Program-made: the position numbers and the translations under genes | Shown: piece by piece, positions 33,101 through 42,020 of the stretch | How the letters are laid out: each line of letters opens with the position of its first letter | How positions within the stretch are numbered: position 1 is the first letter of the stretch | The notes under the pieces: model-generated | The model's input: only the letters and a program-made list of their open reading frames with translations | Databases searched by the model: none | What the model was told of the DNA's origin: nothing | Assembly: GCF_052857255.1 (NCBI RefSeq) | Contig: NC_135505.1 | Location: 60,183,149-60,247,148 of the forward strand | Source of the DNA: Amblyomma americanum | Lineage: Eukaryota; Arthropoda; Arachnida; Ixodida; Ixodidae | Direction of reading: 5' to 3' | Length of the DNA stretch: 64,000 nucleotides

Positions 33101-33720
33101 TCAGCGTCGTGCAACTCAGCACAGGCGACTTCAATCAAAACACTGCTACGGGGCGGAAGTGTGACGCTGTCGGCGAAAACGCGAAGTGCGGCACTGCGTT
33201 GGCAGGAGTTGTCGAGTTCGGCGGCTTGCTCTGTGGAAAACATGACGATTCGGTTGCGCAGATCGATAATTGCTCCATACTCCCGCAGAAAGTCGATGCC
33301 GAGGATTAGGTCCCGAGAACACTCGCCCAGGACGATGCAGCTGACGACGAATGTGGACTTGCTGATCTGAACGCGAGCAGTGCACATACCCTTGGGCGTA
33401 ACCAGATGACCGCCGGCAGTTCGAAGGTGCGCGCCAGGCCAAGGGGTAATCACTTTTTTCAGAATGGTCGCCAGTTGTCCACTTAAGATCGAATAATCGG
33501 CCCCGGTATCAACTAATGCGCTTACTCTGCGACCATCGATAAGAACGGGTATTTCTAAAGAAACGCGGTTTTTTAACTCTGGTGATGGCGTCGGCGGGTT
33601 TTTGTCGGATTGTAGCGGCGACGACGGGAGGTCTTCAGCACAGCGCCCCCCAGCGACCTCGCCCCCGAAGGTCGCGGGTTTCAGTTTTCCCGACGAGGAC
33701 TTGGCGATCGGCCCGGTGCC
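30118..33720 (-). CDS. pol: gypsy Pol polyprotein (protease, RT, RNase H, integrase)
   Basis: Open from upstream of the protease (about 33720, in the -1 frame relative to gag) to a stop at 30118. Domains in order: aspartic protease with ALVDTGADYSIL near 33510; reverse transcriptase with VDYRKLNNVT and catalytic YLDDVVVF (around residue 404 counting from the GTG at 33453); RNase H with HTDASNIGLGAVL; integrase with an HHCC zinc domain (HLGF..CRECQRRK) and a DDE core (GMDLLGPFP, VITDRGTAF). The C-terminus ends in a YEVVPDG / VVRLKPYY region. No stop or frameshift was seen. Translation is expected as a Gag-Pol fusion by -1 frameshifting, because pol has no convincing ATG at its start and overlaps the gag end. 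Confidence 0.92.
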   Translation of the reverse strand, partial: GTGPIAKSSSGKLKPATFGGEVAGGRCAEDLPSSPLQSDKNPPTPSPELKNRVSLEIPVLIDGRRVSALVDTGADYSILSGQLATILKKVITPWPGAHLRTAGGHLVTPKGMCTARVQISKSTFVVSCIVLGECSRDLILGIDFLREYGAIIDLRNRIVMFSTEQAAELDNSCQRSAALRVFADSVTLPPRSSVLIEVACAELHDAEAVAEANHSLLLTQGICAARSLLTIRAGRSAILVTNFSPEHRHLFSGTAIATAEAVVDVPVCFAFAAAAPDDQSSRATDDQSVPNVDINCNLPEGKRLALEHLLLEYKQCFASSSKVRQTPLTQHRIITYDDARPIRQQPYRVSAKEREVIQKQVQEMIDDGVVQPSQSPWSLPVVLVKKKDGTLRFCVDYRKLNNVTKKDVYPLPRIDDSLDRLRRAKYFSSIDLKSGYWQIEVDERDREKTAFVTPDGLYEFKVLPFGLCSAPATFQQMMDTVLTGLKWQSCLVYLDDVVVFSETFEQHLVRLRTVLRALHSADLTLKPQKCHFGYTELRFLGHVVSADGVRPDPDKTAAVANFPTPTDKKAVQRFLGLCAYYRWFIADFAKIAEPLTRLTRSNTSFVWTIDQETAFSSLRQRLQTSPVLAHFDEEADTEIHTDASNIGLGAVLVQHQEGIERVIAYASRTLSRAERNYSTSEKECLAVVWATMKFRPYLYGRAFKVVTDHHCLCWLANLRDPSGRLARWSLRLQEFDITIVYKSGRKHEDADTLSRAPLDSSGPEIDDDSGFLGILNASDIIARQRADTDLRPLIDNLEGHAMPLPRHFARRLGSFCLREGILYKKNSRGQERAYLLVLPADLRADILLACHDEPTSGHLGFSRTLARIRNMYYWPGLSDDVQRYVKSCRECQRRKTPPLKPAGFLKPVTTPRSPFDQIGMDLLGPFPLSLSGNKWIIVATDYLTRYAETKAIPCATASEVADFFMQNIVLRHGAPSCVITDRGTAFTAQLIDHIFTLSCTSHRKTTAYHPQSNGLTERLNKTIADMLSMYVDVQHKTWDEVLPYVTFAYNTALQETTRFTPFRLVYGREVQSMLDAMLPCLDDDQLAPDVHEIAQRAEEARQLARVHIGQQQGTDARRYNLRHRQVDYNPGEQVWVWTPVRRQGLSEKLLCRYFGPYKVLRRISDVTYEVVPDGAAQPRRRQPNSSDIVHVVRLKPYYAR

Positions 33721-35033
33721 GCTCGCGAGAAGCCGGGAGGTGTCGGGGAAGAGCGCCTCGGTGAGGGTGAGCGCGACTGCTGCTGCGCTCGGGATGGATT
33801 GCGCTGGTCCGCAAGGAATTCTTCAATTTCAGGGGGTCGTTCACCTTGACGGGGTCTCGGTGAGTCGGTGCGGAAGCCTTGGATGCCGATGCGTCGGTAA
33901 TAACAATTTCGATAAAGATGACCTGGCTCTCCGCAGTGAAAACAGAGCGGTCGTCGGTTAGGTGTACGCCAAACGTCGGCCTTTCGGAGGGGTGCTCGAC
34001 GATCCTCGAAGTACTGCACCGGTTGCACAGAGGGCCGCGGGGCTTGAGGCGTGGCGTGAATTGGTGGCGGCGAAGCGGGAGCCGGACGCCTTGCAACTTC
34101 GGCGTACGTCGGACGGTGGTAGTCCCCAGGCAGAGGTGGTACGTCGACCACAGGAACAGGGCCCCGGAACGCCTGTTGCACCTCCTCTCGTACAAGAGCG
34201 GAGATGGAACCGAGCGCAGGCTGCGACGGGCTACAAAATTTGTGAAGCTCCTCACGCACGATTGTGCGAATAAGTTCCCGCAAATCATCAGGATGCTGTC
34301 CGATGGTGGCAAACGATGATGTGACTGCAGCAGCATGCACGGGCCGGTCGTAACTGGCGCAACGCTGTTGCAGGACCTTCTCCATCGTTGTGGCTTCTGA
34401 AAGAAATGCAGCAACTGTAGATGGTGGGCTGCGCACGAGGCCTGCGAACAGCTGCTCTTTGACGCCTCTCATTAAGTGCCGAAGTTTCTTCTCTTCAGGC
34501 ATGGCAGGATCAGCTCTCCTGAAGAGCCGCGTCATGTCCTCGACGTACATTTGTACGCTTTCGTTCGGTAGCTGGACGCGGGACTGGATTGCCCGCTCCG
34601 CTCTTTCGCGGCGATCCGCGCTGGTGTAGGCCTCCAGCAGGCGACGGCGAAACTCTCGCCAGGAAGTTAGAACTTCCTCACGGTTCTCAAACCACGTGCG
34701 GGCGCCATCCTCTAGGCTAAAGTAGACGTTTCTTAGTTTCGCGGCGTCGTCCCACTGGTTATAAGCAGCCACACGCTCGAAGTGAAGGAACCAGTCCTCC
34801 ACGTCTTCGAAAAGGTCCCCGTGGAAGGCCTTGGGAACCCGCGGGGTCTGCAAGGTATAGTGGGCAGGTGTAGCACCGGCAGCTTGCGTGAGAATACCGG
34901 TGGCTGGTATCATGACTGTCGCGAGTGGTCCAAGCTCCGGTGAAAGTCCCTGCAGCCTCTGGCTGAAGCGGTGTACCGGGGTGTCAATCGGCGCAGGGCT
35001 GGCGGCACGGCTCCCTGGAGGGGTTTCTTGCAT
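33681..35033 (-). CDS. gag: gypsy Gag protein
   Basis: 450 codons, starting 31 bases after the 5' LTR. A central capsid-like region (WFLHFERVAAYNQWDDAAKL, VYFSLEDGARTWF, RLLEAYTSADRRERAERAI) resembles the retrotransposon Gag domain of gypsy elements. A single CCHC zinc knuckle (CFHCGEPGHLYRNC) lies at about residues 364-377. The tail is Arg/Ser/Pro-rich. The last codons (CGG GAA AAC TGA) overlap the pol frame, and a G-GAA-AAC sequence there could be a slip site, though it is not a canonical heptamer. Confidence 0.92.
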   Translation of the reverse strand: MQETPPGSRAASPAPIDTPVHRFSQRLQGLSPELGPLATVMIPATGILTQAAGATPAHYTLQTPRVPKAFHGDLFEDVEDWFLHFERVAAYNQWDDAAKLRNVYFSLEDGARTWFENREEVLTSWREFRRRLLEAYTSADRRERAERAIQSRVQLPNESVQMYVEDMTRLFRRADPAMPEEKKLRHLMRGVKEQLFAGLVRSPPSTVAAFLSEATTMEKVLQQRCASYDRPVHAAAVTSSFATIGQHPDDLRELIRTIVREELHKFCSPSQPALGSISALVREEVQQAFRGPVPVVDVPPLPGDYHRPTYAEVARRPAPASPPPIHATPQAPRPSVQPVQYFEDRRAPLRKADVWRTPNRRPLCFHCGEPGHLYRNCYYRRIGIQGFRTDSPRPRQGERPPEIEEFLADQRNPSRAQQQSRSPSPRRSSPTPPGFSRAAPGRSPSPRREN

Positions 35034-35045
35034 GGGATACTCGTA

Positions 35046-35061
35046 CCCCGCACCTCCACCA
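35046..35061 (-). other. gypsy primer binding site
   Basis: Minus-strand TGGTGGAGGTGCGGGG starts three bases after the 5' LTR. A TGG start is complementary to a tRNA 3' CCA. I do not assign the tRNA. Confidence 0.7.
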
Positions 35062-35064
35062 AAT

Positions 35065-35206
35065 TGTCACGGAGTTCTCACGGAGAGACGCTTCAACAGC
35101 TGGAGTCGGCAAGAGGAGACGGTAATGGCGGCCGATCCGCGATAGCACGATCGCAACCTCATCGTCTTCGTGGACAGCTTGCGCCACCTGGCAACACTAG
35201 GTGGCA
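35065..35206 (-). repeat. gypsy 5' LTR
   Basis: 142 bp, the upstream LTR in element orientation. It is followed by ATAT at 35207, the target duplication that matches 29833-29836. Confidence 0.93.
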
Positions 35207-35210
35207 ATAT

Positions 35211-36193
35211 GCTGTTGCTGAGTGAATGAGCATCTGTCATAATAAACCACGCACGTAGTTCCGTCCCATATTTTTACTGGCAATTTCCTCGACGATTTTT
35301 CAACCGGCAGCTGTTCAAACACACAAAAAAGTGTGCGTCAATTTACAATAAAATTCTTTAAGTCTTATATGCGGCTTTGAAAAAAAATTTACTGCCAGCC
35401 TAACGCCAACAGGTGCTTTATGCTTGCTCTGATAAGGATGCAGGCCATGTCATGGCTAGGTGCATGAGCTTACTGCCTGTTTAGAGCTCGGTCCGAGCCA
35501 CAAAGAACCTCTCTTGCAGAATATTTTGTACAAAATAAAAGTTTATTTTCTTTAATACACTGCAATAACAACACCGAGAAAATGGACAAAAGTACACAAG
35601 AAGAAACTAAGCATGGTAGCGGCGAATAATTACAAGCCATTCAGCTCGTTACAAGAATATTTTGTCGCTCAGAAAACAGAACAAGCATCACAATGAAGTC
35701 ACTTTCAGATGCAATGGCCACGCAATATGTAAGAAAATTTTCAAAAATGCACGACGAAGTATTTAGCTGCTCAGTGCAACAGGCATTGCATCACTCCTTT
35801 CCGACAAACATAAAACAACGAAAAGGCAATTAATCGCTCATAACGTCGACAGTGTGCTCATATTGAAGAAGAAGAAATGTTCTCATACAGTTTACTCTAA
35901 CTGGAACAACTTGCTCATCTTACGTTGCTAGTAGCAACTTTTTTTCCGACACTTCGGCTGCCACACTTTATTGAGGTTGCATTTTCATCTGCATGCTGAT
36001 TTTCCTTCCTTAGAAGTATATGCATCCTTGTTCGTAAAAACACTCGCAGTATTCTGCTAGCAACCTTGTGACAATCTGGAAAGCAGTTAGCAGTCATTAC
36101 ACTTTCTGAAACAGAAGCTTCTAGTTGCGAAATAGTGATGTGATTCTGAATAAGAGCGTTACTGTTTGCTCGAAAAAGGCCCTCTACTGTTTC
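35211..36193 (-). other. 3' region of the P-type transposase gene
   Basis: Non-coding. On the minus strand an AATAAA signal lies near 35541, about 650 bases beyond the transposase stop, so most of this could be the 3' UTR. Nothing else is recognised. Confidence 0.4.
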
Positions 36194-37663
36194 TTAGAAT
36201 TGCACAACAGCTGTTGATGGTAAGGCCAGCCGCATCATATCTGAATAAGATTTCAGCTGCGTCAGCTTGCTAGCTTTGTGGCATGTTATCGCTTCCATGC
36301 ACGCTGAACAGGTAGATACATTCTTCTGCACGTTCTTGACTACGTATCCAGCTAAGTATCGCAATGATTCTTGCTCTGGCATGCTTAGTAATAAGATGTC
36401 GTCAGGAAGGGTGACTTCAGCTTCTCCAGTAGAGGTAGGGTCCTCATTTTCTTTACTTAAACCAACAAGACAAAATCCTGTGTCGGGAGCATAGCTACCA
36501 TTCTTGCTTGGTTTCAGGAACTGCGCCATTGTTGCCGCTCTAAGTGCAGAGCGAAGCTCAAGGGGCCTCGGAACTGGGTTTTTTGACCTCAATGTAGAAA
36601 AAAGGTTTTCTAGCGCGTCTTGGCTAAAACGGCTTAAAAGAACACAAATAAATCCTTTTGTGTTCAGGTAGTAGTGCTGAAGTTCTAGAAGTTCTAGTGC
36701 AACTGTTGTTGATAAGATGATGCCAGTCTGGACTGGCTTCCAGACATGTTTCTTCGGATCACCTATGAGGATACGCTCGAAGAGAACAGTTACTTCTTGT
36801 AGGAACACAACTATGTCATCATACTTTTGCTTATCAAACTTGCTTATGGCAAGTTTTGTAGTTCTAGATGTCATCACTTTAAACCATTTGAACACCAATT
36901 CAAAAACCAAGCAGTTGTGAGTGCATCCCTTGGCAAGTCACCTCGATCCACTAAAAAGCGCAAAGCAGCTGCAGTGTCATGGTTAAATAACGAAAACACC
37001 AATTTTTTTGGAATGGCCTGGGTCCAAACAAGCTGGCTTAAGGTGTGGGGCGATGTTTGGCTGAAGTTTTGAGTCAAGCTCTACTAGTTTCTTTACATGC
37101 TCAAGGTGCACTTCATTGGATGGCAACTGGTTCTTTTGGACAATATTTTCTGGCAACAAAAAGGACTGCCCACGAGTCAGATGATTCCGCAAATTCTTAA
37201 GCAAATGTGCAGTGTCTGCCATGAAATAGAAACTCCGTTTGGGGTCACAAGGGTGTTCACAAGACACTCTGCGTCTAGAATGCTTGCCAACAACAATCCC
37301 GAACTGCTTCCACAAGCCTTTGTTGCCGCCTCCCATATCACTAACAACCCCATCGACAATTATTTCAATTTGCTCACAAGCAGGAACGATATCAAAAATA
37401 ATACTTTTGACACTAGCACTGCAAAAGGAATTTCCCGAAAAGTGGTACGCTACTGTTTGCTTCCACCGGGTGGTCACGCCTTCCAGCATGAAAGCAAGTG
37501 CGTGCGTAGCCATCGTGTCCGGTGGAAGCGACCCATCACTCAAAGGAACATTGGGCTTTCCGATCACAGTGCCTGTCGTCTGGTCAAAAGCAAGGCCAGG
37601 TGTGATCTGTATTTCATCGATAATCAGGAATGCGTGGCGCTCATGATTCTGCATGCTGTCCAC
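36194..37663 (-). pseudogene. P-element-type transposase, main catalytic exon
   Basis: The exon starts after the acceptor TTTCAG| at 37663 with VDSMQNHERHAFLIIDEIQI, the conserved first-Asp block of P-type/THAP9-like transposases. It continues through GVVSDMGGGNKGLW (second Asp) and DTAHLLKNLRNHL. The C-terminal part has the hallmark RFSQDALENLFSTLRSK block, which corresponds to the SQD..EN.F..R signature of the family, and a Cys pair (CSACMEAITCHK). Two one-base frame breaks lie in homopolymers: A7 near 37003-37009 and T5 near 36912. These could be real decay or assembly indels, because every conserved block outside them is intact. Confidence 0.85.
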
Positions 37664-37966
37664 CTGAAAGAAATTATGAGGCACACCGGAAATAATTTTG
37701 GTTATTCGTGATTGAAAACCGTCAAAAATAAGCCGCTGCGGAGGTGTTTGTGGGAAAAGCGTATAAATTTTAGCATGCGCCCCCGAGCATTTGACGCTTG
37801 GTCTCAATACACACTTCCTACCACTGAAAACAGCCTGAGATTTTAAATTTACCTTCCACATGACAACCTACTAATTTTCGAAAACATCATTATTAGCAAT
37901 ATGCTTCCACTGTCATCACCAAAAGCACATGGAAAAAAACTAGTCAGTCGTGGTTTGTGAACATAC

Positions 37967-38376
37967 CTTGGCTGAAAGTGCACGGAGGACGTCATGAAGT
38001 ATTCCGGGCGAGAGCTTGAACCCCTCAAGATGTCTCTGAAGGGTTCTCTCTGCCGGCAGTGGTGCACCTATTTCCCTGACAACATTGTAGCCTCTTGACC
38101 CGCTGGAAAGCCGCATTTCTAGGCCTTTTACAATAGTTGCCTCTGTCCACCGTGTTCCCTTTATGGTCTTCTGTTCCATAGACCTCAGCTGGTCAGGGGC
38201 AAGGAACCGCTTCAATCGATTCTTCAGTGCGGCCTTCTCCTTCAACATTTTGTTTTTTTGTCGTCGTGAGAGGAACATCTGTCGTTTTGTGCTTTGTAGC
38301 CTTGCTTTCAGGTCCCTGATCTCGGTCTGAAGACCGATGATGGTTTGTTCATTAACGAGACAGTTAGAGCATCGCC
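37967..38376 (-). CDS. P-type transposase, exon with coiled coil and HTH region
   Basis: An acceptor CCACCAG| at 38376 and donor AAG|GTATGT at 37967 bound 410 bases. The exon encodes a GRCSNCLVNEQTI start, a long charged helix likely to form a coiled coil (LQTEIRDLKARLQSTKRQMF), then the block GTRWTEATIVKGLEMRLSSG..GYNVVREIG..LPAERTLQRHL. That block is the conserved region before the catalytic core in P-type transposases (rw..e.i..al.l...s...Y..lr). It joins 36194-37663 in phase 0. Confidence 0.82.
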
Positions 38377-38446
38377 CTGGTGGAGAAATGGGGAACAGCA
38401 GTATTTAGAAAAAATGTCCTGGGGAACGTGAATACAAACAGATTAC

Positions 38447-38490
38447 CTTCAGTTTGATAGCTCGTATCTTGGTCATTGGAAGATGGGATA
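38447..38490 (-). CDS. P-type transposase, short exon
   Basis: A 44-base exon between acceptor TTGTGTAG| and donor GAAG|GTAATC. It encodes PSSNDQDTSYQTE and joins the next exon in phase 1 (Glu-Gly-Arg-Cys). It is supported only by splice signals and phase. Confidence 0.55.
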
Positions 38491-38532
38491 CTACACAAGG
38501 AAGAAATATCTTGAGCGTACAGAGTACAGCCG

Positions 38533-39920
38533 CCACCTATGAAAGACGAACATTGAAAGTGATGGCAATTTAAAACAACTGTTGCTTAAAAGTAAAATCT
38601 TTAGTACCGCCGTCCTTTACCTGGCTGACAGCTGGTTTGTACGACTACGTTGGCTGCTGCAAAGAATAGAAACGCAACAATTGAATGCATTAATTCGAAG
38701 AAAGTAGGTGACACAGAAATAGAACTCACGACTTGAGCTCCATACGGTTCCTGGTTGGAAATGGTCCACCTGAGGTCCACGGAATGCACTGTGCAACAGC
38801 ACACAATCTGTGGGCCACATGCAGGGCATTCGCCATGAAACAAGGCACAGCCCGCACATAGAAGTGTGGCGAACTCACCATCGGCGTGTTCAGCTTGTGA
38901 GCAATGCACTGCGAAACCAGAAAAGGCTCCATTTAGTTCAGGGTCTTCGCTTAGTCCACCTGTCGTAGAGAGCGAGTAAGGGTAAGGAAAAAAAAGTTCT
39001 GCTTCGAAACTGAAATATGTGGTTCATTTGACCCTTACAATCCTGACAGCAGTTCTGTGTGTATACAGTAGCAGCTGCAAGAAATTGAGACGCGAGATTG
39101 CGGACTGACGTCGTCTTATGGTGCCAGGGGCAGTACTCACATGAGTTAGATGGAAAGTTAGACGGCTCCTGGCCAAGCTGAGGTTCACAGGGCACGCTTG
39201 ACAAAATCTGCGGCGGCATTCCATCTGCATGCCCGACAAAAGTTGCGCGTCAATGAGCGAGGAAGTATGTAGTAATTAGAGCGGAGCGAAAGTCACCTTC
39301 AGAGTATTCCGCAGCTGCTAGAAGCATTGCGAAGCCGGAGGATATAGCGCTTGAATCGGGGCTTGTGTAGAGAGCACCTGTCGATGGTGGTCAGTAACAG
39401 TAAGGCATAGCGCTAAACCATAAACGGCGCTTCAAATATAAATGTGTGCTTTCGCGGCGTCCTACCCTGCTGAGAGCCCGACTGCGTGCCATGAGTGGCA
39501 CCTGCAAAAAATAAGGCGAGACATTAAGCTATGGCGTTCGTTCACACGAGGTATTTACCTGCATGCAAGTATAATACAGCTGGAGCTCTGTGGAGCTGCC
39601 GACAGGTCCTGGTCCAGGCGAGGTGCGCACGGTGGGCTTAGTGATGGAATTTCATCTGAAAACCAGAGCGAAATGTGCTTGCCATGATACGACGCATATC
39701 TAGCATTTCAGAGTGCCAGAGCATAGCAGAACTCACCATCAGCATGTTCTCCCGGTGCAAGACCTGCTGTGGGGCCGGACTTAATTGGAGCTTGTTCGGT
39801 ACTTTTGCTCATGACTCCACCTGGCAAAGATGGACAGTCGCAGAGAAGAGAACAGATGTCTGCTACTCCGAACTGAAGTTCTTTGCCTTTTGTGCTAAGG
39901 TTCCCTAACGAGAACAGTAG
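38533..39920 (-). other. cluster of repeated exon-like modules in the P-type gene
   Basis: Several short open blocks with donor-like ends recur on the minus strand. One type reads like VPCEPQLGQEPSNFPSNSC (near 39150-39200) and is echoed near 39600-39630 and 38760-38790. Another is an EHADGE-type block bounded by GTGAGTTC donors, near 38880 and 39740. They look like tandemly duplicated small exons or their relics, between exon 1 and the transposase core. Exact boundaries are not settled. Confidence 0.4.
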
Positions 39921-40659
39921 TGCTGAGAGTAGAGTTCAAGATTTACACACGAGTTACCACGGTATTACATACACCATTTTGCAATAATGACCATATGACA
40001 CGAAAGCTAACAATGCTGGGGCACACAACTTTTTTTTTCTGCTGGCGATTCTGCTCCAAAGCACATTGTTAGCATTATATATTTTTAGATGAGGAATAAA
40101 TAACTAAACCACGATCATCTTACGCTTAGCTAGAGGCTTCTGGCTGTGGGTTGCTTTCGATGCACAAAAAGGCTTGGTACTGCATCTGGCCTTAATTTCT
40201 TAATACCGTAATTCCGAAGGACTTGGCTCTCAAACTGGTCTTCGGTGAAGTGATCCTAAGATGTATAAAGTAAGATTTTGTATGACACAACCTTGCGAGG
40301 AACAATACAAAGCACGAAAAATATATAGAGAGCGTGACCTTTCATAACTTAAACATGCACAAGTGTTAACACGTCAGCAGACCCCACAGAAGGCCACAAG
40401 AGCTTTGCCGAAGTCGGGCGTTGGAAATCATCAATATCAGTGTGCACCCCTGCGTTGGTGATTCATTTGACACCACCTATCCCATTACAAAGTCCCACGC
40501 AGCGTGATTTTTGCACGAATTCGCGGCAGCGACGATGGCCTTGAACCCAAAATGTCTACAATTATGTTTAACGGAGGTCCTCGCTTGCATTCTCAATTAT
40601 TATCCACGCAGATATTGAGTATTCGAGTGATAGCTGCGTTACTGTGCCTAGGCATAGTA

Positions 40660-41260
40660 ATGCCCGATTTTGGTATCAACCCTGCCTGACAAATACGTTC
40701 AGCAATGCACGCAACATGGAAGCTAGACCTGAATAGCGAGCAGCATGAACAGCGGGGGCTTCAACAGCGATAACTACCTCTTTGGCGTCGAGTTTGTGAG
40801 CGACGGAGCCCAACTGCAACAAAACAAATACGCCCAGTGATGCGCCCAACATGATAGACCTGCACCGCAAGCAGTATGAACAGCGTAGGCTCAAACAGCG
40901 AGAACCGCCCTCTTACTATCGAATTTGGGAGCGAAGGATTCCACCTGTAATGACACAAATACGGCAAGCAATGCGCGCAACATCAAAGCTAGACCTATAT
41001 TGCGAGCAGCATGTACAGCGGGTATCAAACAGCTAGAACCGGCTCTTTAGTATGGGGTTCGTAAGCGAAGGAGTTCAACTGCGACAAAAATTCCTGCAGC
41101 AGTGCGCAAGATGGAAGCTAGACCTCCAACGCGAGCCATGTAAACATGGGGGCTCAAACAATATGAAGCGTAACTTTCGAGTCGAGCCTGCGAACAAGTC
41201 TGACTGCAACCATGTCGACACGCCATGAAATGCGCGCAACATCAAAGCTGCAGCAGCAGA
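40660..41260. repeat. tandem array, about 131-bp unit, five copies
   Basis: The word GC(G/A)CGCAACAT..AAGCTAGACCT recurs near 40712, 40848, 40978, 41107 and 41238, spaced 129-136 bp. Each unit also carries GCGAGCAGCATG(A/T)ACAGCG and a GCGA(A/C)GGAG-type block. It lies in what would be the first intron of the P-type transposase gene. Confidence 0.85.
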
Positions 41261-41456
41261 ATCTAGCAGAACTGGCACGGTGGGCATAAGACAACAAGAA
41301 GCACAGCTTTTGTGGCCTACGAGCGAACGAATCCAAATACAACTATGCCAAACCACATTTACTGCGAAGAAAGGCTGCAGTCGCTCGCGCTTCGCACCAA
41401 GTCACCCGAAAAAAAAAAAAAAAAACATGACTGACAACTGAAGAACGGCCACTCAC

Positions 41457-41599
41457 CTCACAAAGTCGCGGATCCAGCACATTGTCGAAGTGTGCCCGGC
41501 CGATCCTGTGCAGCCAAACGTTTCGGCGAGCCGCGTTGCGTTTTCCGGACGGAATTGCAAAAAATTTTTTTCAACTGCTTCCTCGGTTGTTGCATCCAT
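41457..41599 (-). CDS. candidate first coding exon of the P-type transposase gene
   Basis: An ATG at 41599 opens 47 codons (MDATTEEAVEKNFLQFRPEN...) ending at a donor GAG|GTGAGT at 41456. It is about 270 bp from the right inverted repeat, the expected place for the 5' end of the gene. The peptide shows no THAP domain and I recognise nothing in it. An alternative longer upstream frame also exists. Confidence 0.45.
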
Positions 41600-41865
41600 A
41601 TGCGCAACAGAAGCTCGGCATCGCCGCAACGCGAAAAAAAGATAAAACACTTCCCGCCAAAACTGCTACACACAAAGAAAACGAAGCGCAGCTCCTGCCC
41701 CGGGAATGGCGCCGGCATCTGCTGCGGAGCAAAAAAGCGCGCGCTAACACGTGACCACAGCGCCTCGGCCAATGGGAGGCTCGATTATCCGGCGGCGCTC
41801 TAGGAGAGGAGGGAAGCCGGAAAGTTCAAAGCTTTGCGCTACTTTTGTTTCATTGAGAGGCTTTA

Positions 41866-42020
41866 AGTCGTGCGGGGTTAGGGCCGGGGACGCGGGGGTT
41901 TGTTGCGCGGAGTGTAGGAGGGCGGGGAAGCCCTCGGAATCTCACTGCGCGGGTGCCCAAGCGTGTCCGGTTCTGCGCGCTCGGGTGGAGAGGTTGAGAT
42001 CGCGCACCGAATATGGATGA
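41866..42020 (+). mobile_element. LINE ORF1, 3' end (continuation of 26416-27731)
   Basis: Begins with the second copy of the AGTCGTGC target duplication, then continues the ORF1 reading frame in register to a TGA at 42018-42020. It supplies the last zinc knuckle (CCAECRRAGKPSESHC) and a basic tail (VLRARVERLRSRTEYG). Together with 26416-27731 this forms one gag-like ORF1 with three Cys/His boxes. Confidence 0.85.

Larger units (their letters stand above)
29837..35206 (-). mobile_element. Ty3/gypsy LTR retrotransposon, apparently complete, no env
   Basis: A 5,370-bp minus-strand element with 142-bp LTRs beginning TGTC and ending GGCA, flanked by ATAT (29833-29836 and 35207-35210). The LTRs differ at three sites, about 2 percent, so the insertion is young compared with everything around it. 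Gag and Pol are open, and Pol lies in the -1 frame relative to Gag. A primer binding site and a polypurine tract are both present. There is no envelope-like frame between pol and the 3' LTR. It is nested in the 14-kb P-like transposon. Confidence 0.93.
27732..41865 (-). mobile_element. 14.1-kb P-superfamily-like DNA transposon with 8-bp target duplication
   Basis: The ends are inverted repeats: TAAAGCCCCTCAATAGACTA at the left and TAAAGCCTCTCAATGAAACA as the reverse complement of the right. They match at about 23 of 29 positions, including AAAAGTA further in. The 8-bp direct repeat AGTCGTGC flanks both sides (27724-27731 and 41866-41873), and removing the element restores the LINE ORF1 frame. 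P elements make 8-bp duplications and have about 31-bp inverted repeats. Inside, on the minus strand, is an intron-containing P-type transposase gene (36194-41599). The element also holds a Ty3/gypsy insertion (29837-35206), a SINE (29468-29706) and two tandem arrays. Without the gypsy copy it is about 8.8 kb, large for this superfamily. Confidence 0.85.

Noticed and set aside
32257..33370. Multiple plus-strand frames of 60-155 codons
   Set aside because: Shadows of gypsy pol on the minus strand.
29837..35206. Endogenous retrovirus with env
   Set aside because: No frame between the end of pol and the 3' LTR; only gag and pol are present.
40660..41260. CRISPR-like array
   Set aside because: Units are whole-length tandem repeats of about 131 bp without unique spacers, in a eukaryotic transposon.
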